From UBA1181 sp045601045 (GTDB taxonomy: Bacteria; Bacteroidota; Bacteroidia; Bacteroidales; Paludibacteraceae), in NCBI GenBank assembly GCA_045601045.1, contig JAZRZA010000066.1:1-64000 (forward strand): a DNA stretch of 64,000 bases, read 5' to 3'. Below the pieces are notes generated by a model. It ran no database searches. It had not been told where the DNA came from and saw only the letters and a program-made list of their open reading frames with translations. A program made the translations under genes and the position numbers. This document shows, piece by piece, positions 11,601 through 19,607 of the stretch. The stretch's first letter is position 1. Every line of letters starts with the position of its first letter.

Positions 11601-13122
11601 AGCGAGGCTTTTCTCCCGTCAGGTTGGCGCCATTCAGCCACACCTCGCCATTCAAATTAGGATCATTCACCACCCAATGGGAGATGAGTGTATCTTGCGA
11701 CAAATAGCGAGCGGAGAGTCTCAACGTATCATACGCATAGTTACGGTAAGAGAAATCGGAAAGTTTCGCGGAGAGGAGAATATTGGGGTTTTGGTCCATC
11801 CGCCAAGCCACTTTGACATCCGATGTCATCGTTAAGCTTTTGAAATCATCTGATCGCAACAACGTGTCCAAGGCCACATCCGCGCATCGAAGCGATAAAT
11901 CACAGCCTAGATAATTCACATTGGGTTTGTATTGTAATGTTCCATCCGCCTCCACCCTACCCACAGGCGCTGTGATTCCGGTGGAGAAATTTCCATCCGA
12001 AAGTGTTCCCTTGTAGGTTAACCGTGCCTGGGCAGGCAAATAGGAGGCCAACATCTCCGGGTTTTCACCGCCCACCATCGCCAAGATACGGCTGGCGCCA
12101 TCAGATGCCACCGACAACTCCTCCACCCGCACATCATAGAGCGCATGTTCCCAGTCCAAACAATCCGAAATCTTCACTCGCGAGGATTTCAGATTCATCA
12201 CAGAGGGGTAATCCACCATAAGTTCCGTCACCCATACAGCAGGGAATGCTCCCGTTGCCAAGAACGAGAAAGAGGCCGAATCAGTCATTGAAGCCAACAT
12301 TGGCGCGAAAGGCGCCAAATCCGCCAAAGAGATGGAGTCGGACTGCACCATCGTGGAAAATTGCCTGCTATCCAAAATACAATCGGCACTCATCGTAACA
12401 CGGCTTTTAGGCAAAGACAAAGCGAGGCGGGAGACCACCAGATGGTCATCCTTCAACAATATCTTCGTCTCCAAATCCTCCACCCGAAGGCCCGACTGTT
12501 CGCGCAACGAGAGATGGTCCACCGCCACGGTAATATCTCCCTTCGGTCCCAAGACGAAAGAGCCCTCCATCTGAAGGCCACGGCAGGCTATATGCGAACC
12601 ATTGAACTGATCCGCCGTTTGAGGAGCATCGTTCACATCGTAGGTCACATAGCCATTCCGTAAAACTATATCATCGATTTTCAGACCAAATGATGAGGTA
12701 TCATCGGCAGATTTCTCATCAGAGCGAAAGGCATCTATCAAGAACTGAAAATTAAAAAAAGTGGAATCGGACTCTTTGTCGATATGCACGACAAAATTAT
12801 CCAATTCCACCTTCTTGATTCTTATGTCATCAAGGTCCAACAAGGTCAGGAGACCCACTTTCGCCTTCAAGACACCCGCATAGAGCAAGGTGTCGCCTGA
12901 CATATCCTCCACATAGAGGTCCTCGACATAGAGACCGCTCAAGAGATCATAGCTGACATATCCGAGAGAGAGTTCCGTCCCTGTCTTCTCTTCCAGCCAA
13001 TCTTCTCCATAGGAGAGCAATTTACCCTGCACACTCTTATTGCTAAACAGGGCCACCAACGCAATGTTTAATACAAGAATAACGGCGATGACCAGCAATA
13101 ATATGCGGAGCGCTCTCTTCAC
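8653..13122 (-). CDS. tamB: TamB, AsmA-like translocation/assembly module protein
   Basis: A 1489-residue protein with a single N-terminal membrane anchor (LRILLLVIAVILVLNIALVA), a long region of repetitive beta structure (AsmA/TamB fold) and the family C-terminal DUF490 domain. The tail carries a poorly conserved charged stretch rich in Lys, Asp and Glu. TamB spans the periplasm as a hydrophobic groove linking the inner membrane to the outer-membrane TamA/TamL barrel, and has been implicated in lipid transport and envelope assembly. It begins one base after the preceding lipoprotein gene ends, and its end overlaps tamL, so the genes are surely co-transcribed. Length agrees with Bacteroidales TamB proteins of about 1450-1700 residues. 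Confidence 0.92.
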   Translation of the reverse strand: MKRALRILLLVIAVILVLNIALVALFSNKSVQGKLLSYGEDWLEEKTGTELSLGYVSYDLLSGLYVEDLYVEDMSGDTLLYAGVLKAKVGLLTLLDLDDIRIKKVELDNFVVHIDKESDSTFFNFQFLIDAFRSDEKSADDTSSFGLKIDDIVLRNGYVTYDVNDAPQTADQFNGSHIACRGLQMEGSFVLGPKGDITVAVDHLSLREQSGLRVEDLETKILLKDDHLVVSRLALSLPKSRVTMSADCILDSRQFSTMVQSDSISLADLAPFAPMLASMTDSASFSFLATGAFPAVWVTELMVDYPSVMNLKSSRVKISDCLDWEHALYDVRVEELSVASDGASRILAMVGGENPEMLASYLPAQARLTYKGTLSDGNFSTGITAPVGRVEADGTLQYKPNVNYLGCDLSLRCADVALDTLLRSDDFKSLTMTSDVKVAWRMDQNPNILLSAKLSDFSYRNYAYDTLRLSARYLSQDTLISHWVVNDPNLNGEVWLNGANLTGEKPRFSAKAMLNHFAPAVTHLSDSLGNAHISGAFSANLTDFNDLLGEIAIDSLHLVRDSSEIHWTKPVKMRHKWLSDGNRQLTFSSPAVEADLKGAYEFSDFYPAVVKVMRHYWPDLLKDVEVEDPAVAVNVDFNVQVKEVEDLAEFLGQEIVLPSGALVNGNLSVPDNAMSVKVDVPLLAVGKRWVQDVTLQLNADGSKLRLNADVVADSSTSGASEMMRVRLNSVVTRNQMEGVVYTRTFPDTSFVRGSLPFTIYSTIDSASGRMNMSLLTQSTDLLLMGYRFGLTPAEIHQQAEKIVVKNIGITLDDNVLLRMEGLVSDQLQDTLEIRFDRVNLEPIVSALARRHIPLQCAMDGEVQGSALLGEQMHIQTNNLRFDSIVYEGISLGDLSVNMRWNNERKGLLSKMILTKGGKQMALVQGVVKPAEKSLKMVTSLDSLPLDIFSPFIENYVTETRGNIGASILAEGTFDDLALEGRLFFKDLHAKVKYTGVGYTLSDTIKFERNKLRVDHFCFKDDNGHLLTVRGDVSHEKFKRFDYNLLVNMDDFLLLNNPKAKSNIVSGLFYANAKNVTVQGTDSHMKVRGEFSNGDNTTLNILLPESVAEVQTYDNIVYVKPAEEVADTIVEGNGEMPLDLDADILVKLSDQATFYVNVADGAMVNGNGNLRVVYQEGNVSLYNRYTVNSGYVKIKLSEIPAKKFSIQQGGYVQFNGDPMKLTFDATACYDLTADLATLSKGFMGMGLGSTRQPVRCGAHATGSLSEMNLTYDITLPSSTDNVVNQMNSIITTDDIRIREFAYLIGLGMFYAPEGQTQGDEVLTSLASSSLSAALNNALSSVLKDKVTIGTGFSTSDENFSDVEMNLSVSTKLLNDRLLLSTNLGYQKQATGEENEASFLGDFDAEYLLGKKKVLRVKAYNHTNNDYYRASSNTQGVGVVFVKESKTLRGLLPFAKDEEGKNLLAPRDTTQVKREEKNDVNKKERRRDDEK

Positions 13123-13752
13123 CTATTTTTTCTCAAAATTCCTTCCAGTGATCACGACATCAAACCAACCCTCTCCATATACCCAGTGGGTTCTGTATGC
13201 AGTCGTATTGACCGTGTCGGGTATCATACTGTCTCCATCATACTTGAAATCAAATAATCCAGAGAGGAACACAGAGTTTCTATCACCATCCAATCCAATC
13301 AACTTGGAACGAGTGAAGGTGATTTTTCCCGATTGGATGGACATGGTATCAGACCTATAATCACGGCTCCACACCACCAAACAACTATCACTCTTACTCA
13401 AATCCACTTGTAATGAATCAAATGCGACCATATCCTCAAAACGATTCAACTTCATCGTATCGATAGGGAAGGTAAAAGACAAAGATCTATGCTCCCATCT
13501 GTTGTTCCAATCTTTACGGGTTTTTACCTCTCCGTGCAAAGAGAAGGTGGCCATTCCATCCGAAATGGTGATGCTGGCAGGTTCCGAACCACGGCCATCA
13601 GAGAAATCACTCTCATCAATGGTAGCTTCGAATCGGTTGCTTCCACACTCCAATCTATCAGAAACATCACCGTCTTTCTCTTCATAACAAGCGACTGGCA
13701 ATAGAAGCAATGCCAACCATAATAATTTATTGATTAATTTCATAACCGTCAT
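13123..13752 (-). CDS. lipoprotein of unknown function upstream of tamB
   Basis: About 209 residues with a lipoprotein signal (LLWLALLLLPVAC, lipobox VAC). The mature part is rich in beta-type sequence and has no motif I recognise; the C-terminal third contains TAYRTHWVYGEGWFDVVITG. Two ATGs, at 13752 and 13743, are both plausible starts. The gene sits between a barrel-like protein and tamB with gaps of 3 and 0 bases, so a role in envelope biogenesis with TamB/TamL is an inference from context only. Confidence 0.8.
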   Translation of the reverse strand: MTVMKLINKLLWLALLLLPVACYEEKDGDVSDRLECGSNRFEATIDESDFSDGRGSEPASITISDGMATFSLHGEVKTRKDWNNRWEHRSLSFTFPIDTMKLNRFEDMVAFDSLQVDLSKSDSCLVVWSRDYRSDTMSIQSGKITFTRSKLIGLDGDRNSVFLSGLFDFKYDGDSMIPDTVNTTAYRTHWVYGEGWFDVVITGRNFEKK

Positions 13753-13755
13753 TTT

Positions 13756-14592
13756 TTAGAAATCTTCAGAAGGCATAGCCTTTTCTGACTGAATATTAGA
13801 ATCGTAAGTTGATTTTACCTCTGTCACCTTCTCTCCGCCCACAGGGAATTGGAAAGTCAATTTTAATCCCGCGCCACATCTCAACTCACTCATTTCAATG
13901 AAAGAGATAGGCGACTCGCCCAATTGGATACTAGGCATGATAACCTCCGGATTCACATAGAAATTGTGGCAACGGATACGGATACCACCCGATGCGTAGA
14001 TAGAAGGATGGAACACTTTGGGCTTACCCAACTCATCCTTAACGGAATTTCCGTAAATAGTCTCCATTCGGTTATTCCATACACCCGCATAATTGTTGGT
14101 CGCCACCTTGAAATCAAAGTTCGCGTTTACCTTCAAATAAGGTCTTACCCTGCAAGAAAGCGGCGCGAAGAAGACACGCATCGACAAAGGAACACCAAGA
14201 TAGAAATTACGTTGTCCCAATGCGGTAATCGTGATATAATCACGCGTGGTTTCATTCTCGTTCACTAACCAGTACATATCATCCCAATATCTATCCGACG
14301 TCGCTATTTGATTGGCAAAACGCAAACCTGTACCGATGGAGAAACGTTCATTACAGAAGAAAAACTCTGAGGAGAATTCCAAATGCCAATTGAAACAATC
14401 GGCTGCGGCGTCCCTGCCATCCCGGATCATCACCTTGGGCAGATCGACCTTCGCCTCCTTAGGGAATTCCATGCCAAAAGAGACACCCAAATTCACCTTG
14501 CGCGGAAGGATCTCCTCCTCCACTTCCGTCTCCGCCATAACCGGGAGTGTCAAGAAAGCCATAATGGCTGCCAATAAAGAAAATCGTTTCAT
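13756..14592 (-). CDS. outer-membrane beta-barrel protein, unknown function
   Basis: 278 residues with a cleavable signal peptide (FSLLAAIMAFLTLPVMA). The mature part alternates polar and aromatic residues as in small outer-membrane barrels: KVNLGVSFGMEFP, RFSIGTGLRFANQ, NFYLGVPLSMRVFF, AGLKLTFQFPVGG. It resembles the generic 'outer membrane beta-barrel' proteins of Bacteroidota; no specific function can be named. A Ser/Glu-rich tail follows the last strand. It is the first gene of the run leading into the lipoprotein, tamB and tamL. No clear TAnnTTTG box is seen in the 53 bases upstream. Confidence 0.8.
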   Translation of the reverse strand: MKRFSLLAAIMAFLTLPVMAETEVEEEILPRKVNLGVSFGMEFPKEAKVDLPKVMIRDGRDAAADCFNWHLEFSSEFFFCNERFSIGTGLRFANQIATSDRYWDDMYWLVNENETTRDYITITALGQRNFYLGVPLSMRVFFAPLSCRVRPYLKVNANFDFKVATNNYAGVWNNRMETIYGNSVKDELGKPKVFHPSIYASGGIRIRCHNFYVNPEVIMPSIQLGESPISFIEMSELRCGAGLKLTFQFPVGGEKVTEVKSTYDSNIQSEKAMPSEDF

Positions 14593-14645
14593 ATATACGA
14601 ATATAATTTTATCTTTTTAATACTAACTATCTATATGTCAAGCGT

Positions 14646-15518
14646 TTATATTCTAACCTTCAATGACAATGGATCGACAGAGACCTTGATCTGCTTTCCC
14701 ATCTGGAATGGGTCACCATCAATATGGAATTCGCCCTCGTGGTCTCTTTCCAATAACACCTCCTTGGCAGTCAATGAGGTGACGTGACGACTTCTGTCAA
14801 AGGTCTTTTGGAAAAGACGGAATGCCAAGAAAGGAGCTGAATAAATCGGGAAAGTGGAGAGGATACATACATCCAACAAACCGTCTCTCGTACTTGCATG
14901 AGGCGCGATGTAAGCCATATTACCCCACTGAGCCGCATTGGCGAAGGTAATCAAGAACGCACGTCTTTTCAATTTGAAAGAAGGACCTTTCAACTCATAA
15001 TAATCCGCTTTGTATTTCAAATATTCGCGCAACACCACTTTCAAATAGGTCCAGAAGCCACGCTTCCCCTCCTCGGAGAAAGATTGGCTGATATGCGCGT
15101 CAAATCCGGTTCCGCAAGTACAAAAGAAGCGATGCTCATCGTTCACGATACCACTGTCAATCACATGATCTTTGCCATTGAAAATTTGAGCGAGCGCCTC
15201 TCTGGCATGCATAGAGAAACCCAAGTGCCTCGCCAAGCCGTTGCCCGAACCAAAAGGGACAATCGCAAAAGAGGTATCGGTATGAACAAGCTCGGATGCC
15301 ACCTCGTTCATGGTACCATCGCCACCACATGCTACTACTACCTCATACCCTTCCGACGCAAACTTTGCCGCAAGTTCCTTTCCGTGACCCGCATACTCCG
15401 TTTCGACAATCGTCGTATCCCACTCACTATTGAACATCTCCTGAATCATCTGCGGAAGTTTTCGCTTGTCCGCTGTACCTGATTTAGGATTTATGATAAA
15501 GGCTATTCTTTTCTGCAT
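14646..15518 (-). CDS. diacylglycerol/lipid kinase family protein (YegS/DagK type)
   Basis: 290 residues covering the whole DAG-kinase catalytic fold. The motifs are NPKSG at residues 10-14, the nucleotide-binding GGDGTMNE near 65-72, PFGSGNGLARHLG near 88-100, and a C-terminal EGEFHIDGDP before the last strands. Such enzymes phosphorylate diacylglycerol or a related lipid with ATP; the true substrate cannot be read from sequence. The gene is monocistronic and divergent from the dihydrofolate reductase gene. A -7 box lies 30 bases upstream of its ATG. Confidence 0.92.
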   Translation of the reverse strand: MQKRIAFIINPKSGTADKRKLPQMIQEMFNSEWDTTIVETEYAGHGKELAAKFASEGYEVVVACGGDGTMNEVASELVHTDTSFAIVPFGSGNGLARHLGFSMHAREALAQIFNGKDHVIDSGIVNDEHRFFCTCGTGFDAHISQSFSEEGKRGFWTYLKVVLREYLKYKADYYELKGPSFKLKRRAFLITFANAAQWGNMAYIAPHASTRDGLLDVCILSTFPIYSAPFLAFRLFQKTFDRSRHVTSLTAKEVLLERDHEGEFHIDGDPFQMGKQIKVSVDPLSLKVRI

Positions 15519-15547
15519 AACTATTCAACATTAGTATTGCAAAGAAA

Positions 15548-15555
15548 CAAAATTA
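15548..15555 (-). promoter_or_regulatory. -7 box for the lipid kinase gene
   Basis: TAATTTTG on the minus strand fits the Bacteroidota TAnnTTTG -7 consensus, 30 bases before the ATG at 15518. No good -33 TTTG is seen. Confidence 0.5.
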
Positions 15556-15666
15556 TTTACGATTATCAATAAGTAAACGCTACTAAAAAAGGTTAACGGA
15601 CGTGAATATCATGTGAGACATCATCGAAATTACAACAAACCTCAATGTGGGGTCGGAAATAAATCG

Positions 15667-15674
15667 TAACTTCG
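15667..15674 (+). promoter_or_regulatory. -7 box for dihydrofolate reductase (TTCG variant)
   Basis: TAACTTCG, one base off TAnnTTTG, 27 bases before the ATG at 15701. It is followed by CGT, so the string CTTCGCGT is shared with the thyA promoter at 43808. Confidence 0.45.
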
Positions 15675-15700
15675 CGTCATTAGTAACAACTTCGGAGATT

Positions 15701-16195
15701 ATGGAATATACAATCATCGCCGCCGTGGCCGAGAATTTAGCGATTGGAAAAGACAACCAGTTGATTTGGCACCTCAACGCCGATATGAAGCATTTCAAGA
15801 GCCTCACCACGGGCCACACGGTCTTGATGGGCAAGAACACTTACCTCTCCATCGGCCGTCCATTGCCCAATCGCCGCAACATCATCCTTTCCCGCACCTT
15901 GCAGGCAGAGGAGGCGCCAGGCTGCGAGATCATCCGTGACCTCTCCGAGTTGGAGAGCGACCCTACCCTCAAAAAGGAGGAGATTTTCGTGATGGGTGGC
16001 GGACAAATCTACCAAATGATGATGCCTTTGGCCAATAAACTTTGCCTCACCCTAGTGCATACCTCACCGGAGGCGGACACCTTCTTCCCCGCCTATCCCG
16101 AAAGCGAGTGGCAGGAGTATTCGCGTGAAAGTTTCACCGCGGACGAGAAGAACGACCACGACTATGAGTTCGTGAATTATTTGAGGAGGAGATAA
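15701..16195 (+). CDS. folA: dihydrofolate reductase
   Basis: A 164-residue enzyme reducing dihydrofolate to tetrahydrofolate with NADPH, needed to recycle folate after thymidylate synthase. Motifs are MEYTIIAAVAENLAIGKDNQLIW at the N-terminus, WHLNADMKHFK with the acidic Asp of the folate site, VLMGKNTYLSIGRPLPNRRN for cofactor binding, and VMGGGQIYQMMM. The frame is open further upstream, but family alignment and the promoter place the start at this ATG. thyA lies about 28 kb away in this window, so the frequent thyA-dfrA pairing is broken here. Confidence 0.96.
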   Translation: MEYTIIAAVAENLAIGKDNQLIWHLNADMKHFKSLTTGHTVLMGKNTYLSIGRPLPNRRNIILSRTLQAEEAPGCEIIRDLSELESDPTLKKEEIFVMGGGQIYQMMMPLANKLCLTLVHTSPEADTFFPAYPESEWQEYSRESFTADEKNDHDYEFVNYLRRR

Positions 16196-16211
16196 CAAAC
16201 ATAATTCGGAC

Positions 16212-16239
16212 GTAGAGACGTTGTGCACAACGTCTCTAC
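16212..16239. repeat. perfect 28-bp palindrome, REP-like, possible terminator
   Basis: GTAGAGACGTTGTG is followed directly by its exact complement in reverse. It lies between convergent genes, and the stop codon of the minus-strand gene (16236-16238) is inside the right arm. A decayed relative of the right half (CCGTCTCTAC) occurs near 37304. Confidence 0.7.
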
Positions 16240-16568
16240 CATAATTTCACCACCTTACACAAGCTCAAATCCGATGGAATCGCCTTGCCCGAAAAGAGTC
16301 CCGGATAGGCTAATGTCCAGTAATGGAGAGGTTCTACGATCTCTTGTGAGAATTGCTTCAACAACAGGTTTTCTAGGGAGAGACCGCTCGTTAATTGCGG
16401 CTCAAAAGGAAGTATCACCCCCTCTATAAAAGTGGTGGCTGGAGGTTCTGTCCCCTCCAATTCCATCAAAGAGCAGTCTCCTCGCTCCTCATCCACCATC
16501 AAGACCGCATTACGCATCCAACACGTCGGTCCAGTATATATCCTTCGGGAAAGGTAACCTTTTCTCAT
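16236..16568 (-). CDS. 110-residue protein, last gene of the lspA operon (amidohydrolase N-domain-like)
   Basis: It begins one base after the DUF4296 gene stops (start MRKGYLSRRIYTG), so it belongs to the same operon. The N-terminal half (RNAVLMVDEERGDCSLMELEG, then EGVILPFEPQ) resembles the small beta-sandwich domain that precedes the barrel in metal-dependent amidohydrolases, but no HxH metal motif or barrel follows. The second half (LSLENLLLKQFSQEIVEPLHYWTLAYPGLFSGKAIPSDLSLCKVV) is helical and unrecognised. It could be a natural small protein or a remnant of a larger hydrolase. Its stop codon lies inside a palindrome, so it may have been recut at this end. Confidence 0.65.
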   Translation of the reverse strand: MRKGYLSRRIYTGPTCWMRNAVLMVDEERGDCSLMELEGTEPPATTFIEGVILPFEPQLTSGLSLENLLLKQFSQEIVEPLHYWTLAYPGLFSGKAIPSDLSLCKVVKLW

Positions 16569-16569
16569 C

Positions 16570-16929
16570 CTACTCGCCTCTTGATTCGCCAGCCTCACGC
16601 GCCACAATAGGCACCAAGGAGTCTTCCAAAGCCTGCAAACGGGCAATCACATCCTCATAGACCTTCTCATAAACGTCCATATGAGCCGTGTACCACACCA
16701 CAGCCGAATCAAACTCAGCCTCCGAGCATTGGTGTTTCTCCAAAATTTGGTTGTAGTAGTAGGTTGGCATGTGATCCGAAGGACCACCCTTCTGCACAAA
16801 AGCGGACTGCATCAGATATTGATCAGTCAGGATATCCGCCATCTTTTTCTCTGGGATAGTCGGACGAGAGGAGTCGGGCGAACATGCCAACATAGGCAAA
16901 AACAAAAGCAAATACTTCAAGCGCCTCAT
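16570..16929 (-). CDS. DUF4296 lipoprotein
   Basis: 119 residues with a lipoprotein signal (LKYLLLFLPMLACSPD) followed by the DUF4296 core IPEKKMADILTDQYLMQSAF and YYYNQILEKHQCSEAEFDSAVVWY. This Bacteroidales family commonly sits beside lspA and a DksA-like gene. The function is unknown; being a lipoprotein it would itself be matured by its upstream neighbour LspA. It overlaps lspA by 4 bases, suggesting translational coupling. Confidence 0.9.
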   Translation of the reverse strand: MRRLKYLLLFLPMLACSPDSSRPTIPEKKMADILTDQYLMQSAFVQKGGPSDHMPTYYYNQILEKHQCSEAEFDSAVVWYTAHMDVYEKVYEDVIARLQALEDSLVPIVAREAGESRGE

Positions 16930-17567
16930 TTCCCCTCCTCCTTTATCACGAGATTTCTATACCAGATAAGGATAACAAATATGCTGACAGTAATAGCCGA
17001 ATCGGCGATGTTGAATATCGGAGAGAAGAATGTTCCCGAACTACCGCCCAAGAAAGGGAACCATTCAGGAAATGTGTAAGAAAAGAGGGGGAAATGCAAC
17101 ATATCCACCACCTTGCCGTAGAATAACGGCGCATATCCATTCTCTGGCGCGAACTGCGCTACATGGTTGTAAGTGCTGGCCTCGAAGCATCTGCCATAGA
17201 AAACGCAGTCGATGATATTACCTATCGCGCCTGCCACTATGGCAGCCAGACACAAGACAAACCCTGTCTTCGAGCCCTTCTTGATCAAACCATAAAGGTA
17301 ATAACACAAACCCAACACGAAGAACATTCGCAAAATGGTCAAGATGATTTTTTGTCTAAAAACCTCCAAACCGAAAGCGATGCCATTGTTCTCTACAAAA
17401 CGAATGTAGAACCAAGGGGTCACCTCCACACTCTCAGCATAGTGGAAGTGTGTCTTCACATAAACCTTCACAATCTGATCTAAGAGCAAAACGCCCAAAA
17501 TCAGAACGGAAGAGAATATTATCTGTTTTTTTTGTTCAGGTCGCACAATATATTGTTTCTCCGTCAA
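16926..17567 (-). CDS. lspA: lipoprotein signal peptidase II
   Basis: 213 residues, a four-helix inner-membrane aspartyl protease that removes signal peptides from prolipoproteins. The two catalytic aspartates are visible in GAIGNIIDCVFYG and FNIADSAITV. Hydrophobic segments are IIFSSVLILGVLLLDQIV, LTILRMFFVLGLCYYLYGL, VLCLAAIVAGAI and ITVSIFVILIWY. The insert between the second and last helices is longer than in E. coli LspA, as is usual in Bacteroidota. The stop of the DksA-like gene abuts its start, so it is the second gene of that operon. Confidence 0.96.
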   Translation of the reverse strand: MTEKQYIVRPEQKKQIIFSSVLILGVLLLDQIVKVYVKTHFHYAESVEVTPWFYIRFVENNGIAFGLEVFRQKIILTILRMFFVLGLCYYLYGLIKKGSKTGFVLCLAAIVAGAIGNIIDCVFYGRCFEASTYNHVAQFAPENGYAPLFYGKVVDMLHFPLFSYTFPEWFPFLGGSSGTFFSPIFNIADSAITVSIFVILIWYRNLVIKEEGK

Positions 17568-17948
17568 TTATTTCACACCATTTTTCTTGGCGTCAATACA
17601 CAAAGTAGCATGAGGTACCGCACGTAATCTCTCCTTTGGAATCAACTTGCCAGTCTCTCGGCAAATGCCATAGGTTTTGTTCTCGATACGAATCAACGCA
17701 GCCTGCAAGTGCTGGATGAACTTCATCTGTCTTTGCGCCAAACGGCCAGCCTCTTCCTTGGTCATGGTCTCCGCACCCTCTTCCAAAACCTTGAATGTAG
17801 GGGAGGTATCCTTGACATCGTTGCCATCCATATTGGCCAAACTTGCCTTCAATGATTCATAGTCTCTGTGAGCGGCCGCCAGTTTCTCCAGAATCAACTC
17901 TTTAAATTCCGCCAATTCCGCATCTGAATATCGTGTTTTTTCTGCCAT
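17568..17948 (-). CDS. TraR/DksA-family zinc-finger-like protein
   Basis: 126 residues. A helical coiled-coil part (ELAEFKELILEKLAAAHRDYESLKASL, then GAETMTKEEAGRLAQRQMKFIQHLQAALIRIE) is followed by the DksA C-terminal block KTYGICRETGKLIPKERLRAVPHATLCIDAKK. Only two Cys remain of the classical four-Cys zinc finger, as is common in the Bacteroidota group. Members bind RNA polymerase through its secondary channel and adjust transcription; that role is assumed here. It leads an operon with lspA, DUF4296 and a small gene. Confidence 0.92.
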   Translation of the reverse strand: MAEKTRYSDAELAEFKELILEKLAAAHRDYESLKASLANMDGNDVKDTSPTFKVLEEGAETMTKEEAGRLAQRQMKFIQHLQAALIRIENKTYGICRETGKLIPKERLRAVPHATLCIDAKKNGVK

Positions 17949-17986
17949 ATTCCATTAGATTTAACGTGATACATCATTTACGCTTG

Positions 17987-17994
17987 CGAAAATA
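17987..17994 (-). promoter_or_regulatory. -7 box of the dksA-like/lspA operon
   Basis: TATTTTCG on the minus strand (TAnnTTTG with one change), 39 bases upstream of the ATG at 17948. Confidence 0.45.
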
Positions 17995-18079
17995 GGCAAA
18001 TGAGCGCGGATATGCAAACCTTTTCTCCTATGATTTATCAACAATGAAAAAATTTGTTAAAGAATTTGGAACTTGGAAA

Positions 18080-18805
18080 TCAATCGAAAATCTCATGCAA
18101 GACAGCGAGTGTCTTCAAATCGCCAAATCCCTGTAAATGAATATTATAATACTCCACAATACGGTTCAGAAGCTCTTTCCTCTCCGACTGCGAGAAGCGA
18201 AAACAGGTCAAATTCCGATAATTGATCCTACATAAGGTGCGGAGGAAACGAGCCTCCCCTTGTCCGACGTACTGGGCGTGAGAAGGGCGTTGTACCGTAT
18301 ACTCCGCCTGACGAAAGTCGAAATAGTGGGCATCCGTCCAGTCATAGACATTCGGACCGAACCCCAAAAAATTGGTCAACCGCACCAAAAAGGCGATGTG
18401 AAAATTGGCGACACCACGCTTCATTCCCTCCAATCGGAGGATGGACTCATACAAAAACTGGAAAAGATAATCATCTCGTTCATTGGTCTTCAATGCATGG
18501 TAAAGCACCTCCGCCAAGAAAAATAAGATGCTGCTTTTATAGGGATCAAACAAGACGTCGTAGAGCGGATACAAAGGTTTCATCTCCTTGATCACACTGA
18601 GTTCCCTACCATTACGGAGATCATATTCAATCTGCAACAAGGAGAGCGGCTGTAACAAAGAGAATCCCTTGCCGCCCTTTTTACTGCCCGCGCCATAAAG
18701 CAAAAAGGAGCCTCTGCCCATCTCCTTGGTGTAGAGCGTCAGCAACGTCGCGTTGTCCCTGAATTTTTTGTGGCTTAAAACAATGGCATCCGTCTTGACA
18801 TACAT
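18080..18805 (-). CDS. recO: DNA repair protein RecO
   Basis: 241 residues. The N-terminal OB-fold reads YVKTDAIVLSHKKFRDNATLLTLYTKEMGRGSFLLYG, where the family has a conserved start after a Lys-x-x-Ala/Gly-Ile-Val-Leu pattern. A helical C-terminal domain follows. RecO anneals single strands and loads RecA with RecR in gap repair. The zinc-finger cysteines of some RecO proteins are not evident. The spacing of 14 bases from the upstream DUF5715 gene suggests the two are co-transcribed. Confidence 0.93.
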   Translation of the reverse strand: MYVKTDAIVLSHKKFRDNATLLTLYTKEMGRGSFLLYGAGSKKGGKGFSLLQPLSLLQIEYDLRNGRELSVIKEMKPLYPLYDVLFDPYKSSILFFLAEVLYHALKTNERDDYLFQFLYESILRLEGMKRGVANFHIAFLVRLTNFLGFGPNVYDWTDAHYFDFRQAEYTVQRPSHAQYVGQGEARFLRTLCRINYRNLTCFRFSQSERKELLNRIVEYYNIHLQGFGDLKTLAVLHEIFD

Positions 18806-18819
18806 AACACCCTATGCGA

Positions 18820-19566
18820 TTATTGGACAACCGTAATGTGAAAGCAGAACTGTCCACTCTCCTTAATGACCAATAGTTTCTTTTCATCTCTCATCTCCCC
18901 GATGGTCTTGGAGAGAATGTTCTGAATGTGCTTATAGTTATAGGCTCTGCCATTGGAGTTGCGGATAAACTCCCAATAGGAGATATCGAAGGAGGCACCG
19001 AAAAGATGGCTGGTCGTATCCTTGGTAGCGTTTCGGTTACCTTTCCGAAGACGGATTTGACTCTCCTCCGTACGCAGACAGGAGGTCAGGTAGAGGGAAT
19101 AGGCAGGTTGTTTCCTCGCCTTCAACTTTTGTTGGAAGCGATCGCTCAACTCATTCAAAACCTTGTATGCCTCTGGGGTAAGATATGGGTAGGAATATTT
19201 GGCGCTCTTTTTCCTATACCCTATTGTATCAGGCACATAGACCAAGGCTCCGCACTCAAGCAAGGAGTCTCTGTCCGCCAAGAAATCGGCATTCTTTCTG
19301 AACGGGACATTCAGCCCCACCGCCCTTCCAGCAGAGATATGCAACTTGTTCGGATCACGGAGGAAACGGCATCTTCCCAAGGTATGCAAGTCATCCCAAT
19401 GTTTTGTCACATGAGGTTTCTGGCCTGGCTCCGCCAAGGGATCGTCGGCAAAGAGATCCGTATCCGGCGTGACGTTGGCGAAAAATTGGTCCATAACGGC
19501 ATCGCATCCTCCGCAAATAAACAGCAAAGGAAATAACAACCACAGTATGGAATTTTTAAACAACAT
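18820..19566 (-). CDS. DUF5715 lipoprotein, peptidase-M15-like fold
   Basis: 248 residues with a lipoprotein signal (LWLLFPLLFICGGC). The C-terminal half looks like the M15/Hedgehog peptidase fold: YSLYLTSCLRTEESQIRLRKGNRNATKDTTSHLFGASFDISYWEF and, near the end, QFCFHITVV. The His of SHLFG, the Asp of SFDIS and the His of CFHIT match the expected zinc ligands, so a periplasmic peptidoglycan or peptide carboxypeptidase is plausible. Activity is not established for this family. It lies immediately upstream of recO in the same direction. Confidence 0.85.
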   Translation of the reverse strand: MLFKNSILWLLFPLLFICGGCDAVMDQFFANVTPDTDLFADDPLAEPGQKPHVTKHWDDLHTLGRCRFLRDPNKLHISAGRAVGLNVPFRKNADFLADRDSLLECGALVYVPDTIGYRKKSAKYSYPYLTPEAYKVLNELSDRFQQKLKARKQPAYSLYLTSCLRTEESQIRLRKGNRNATKDTTSHLFGASFDISYWEFIRNSNGRAYNYKHIQNILSKTIGEMRDEKKLLVIKESGQFCFHITVVQ

Positions 19567-19607
19567 TCTACCCTTAAACCAATCTCTTAAATCCTAACTC
19601 TTAAATC

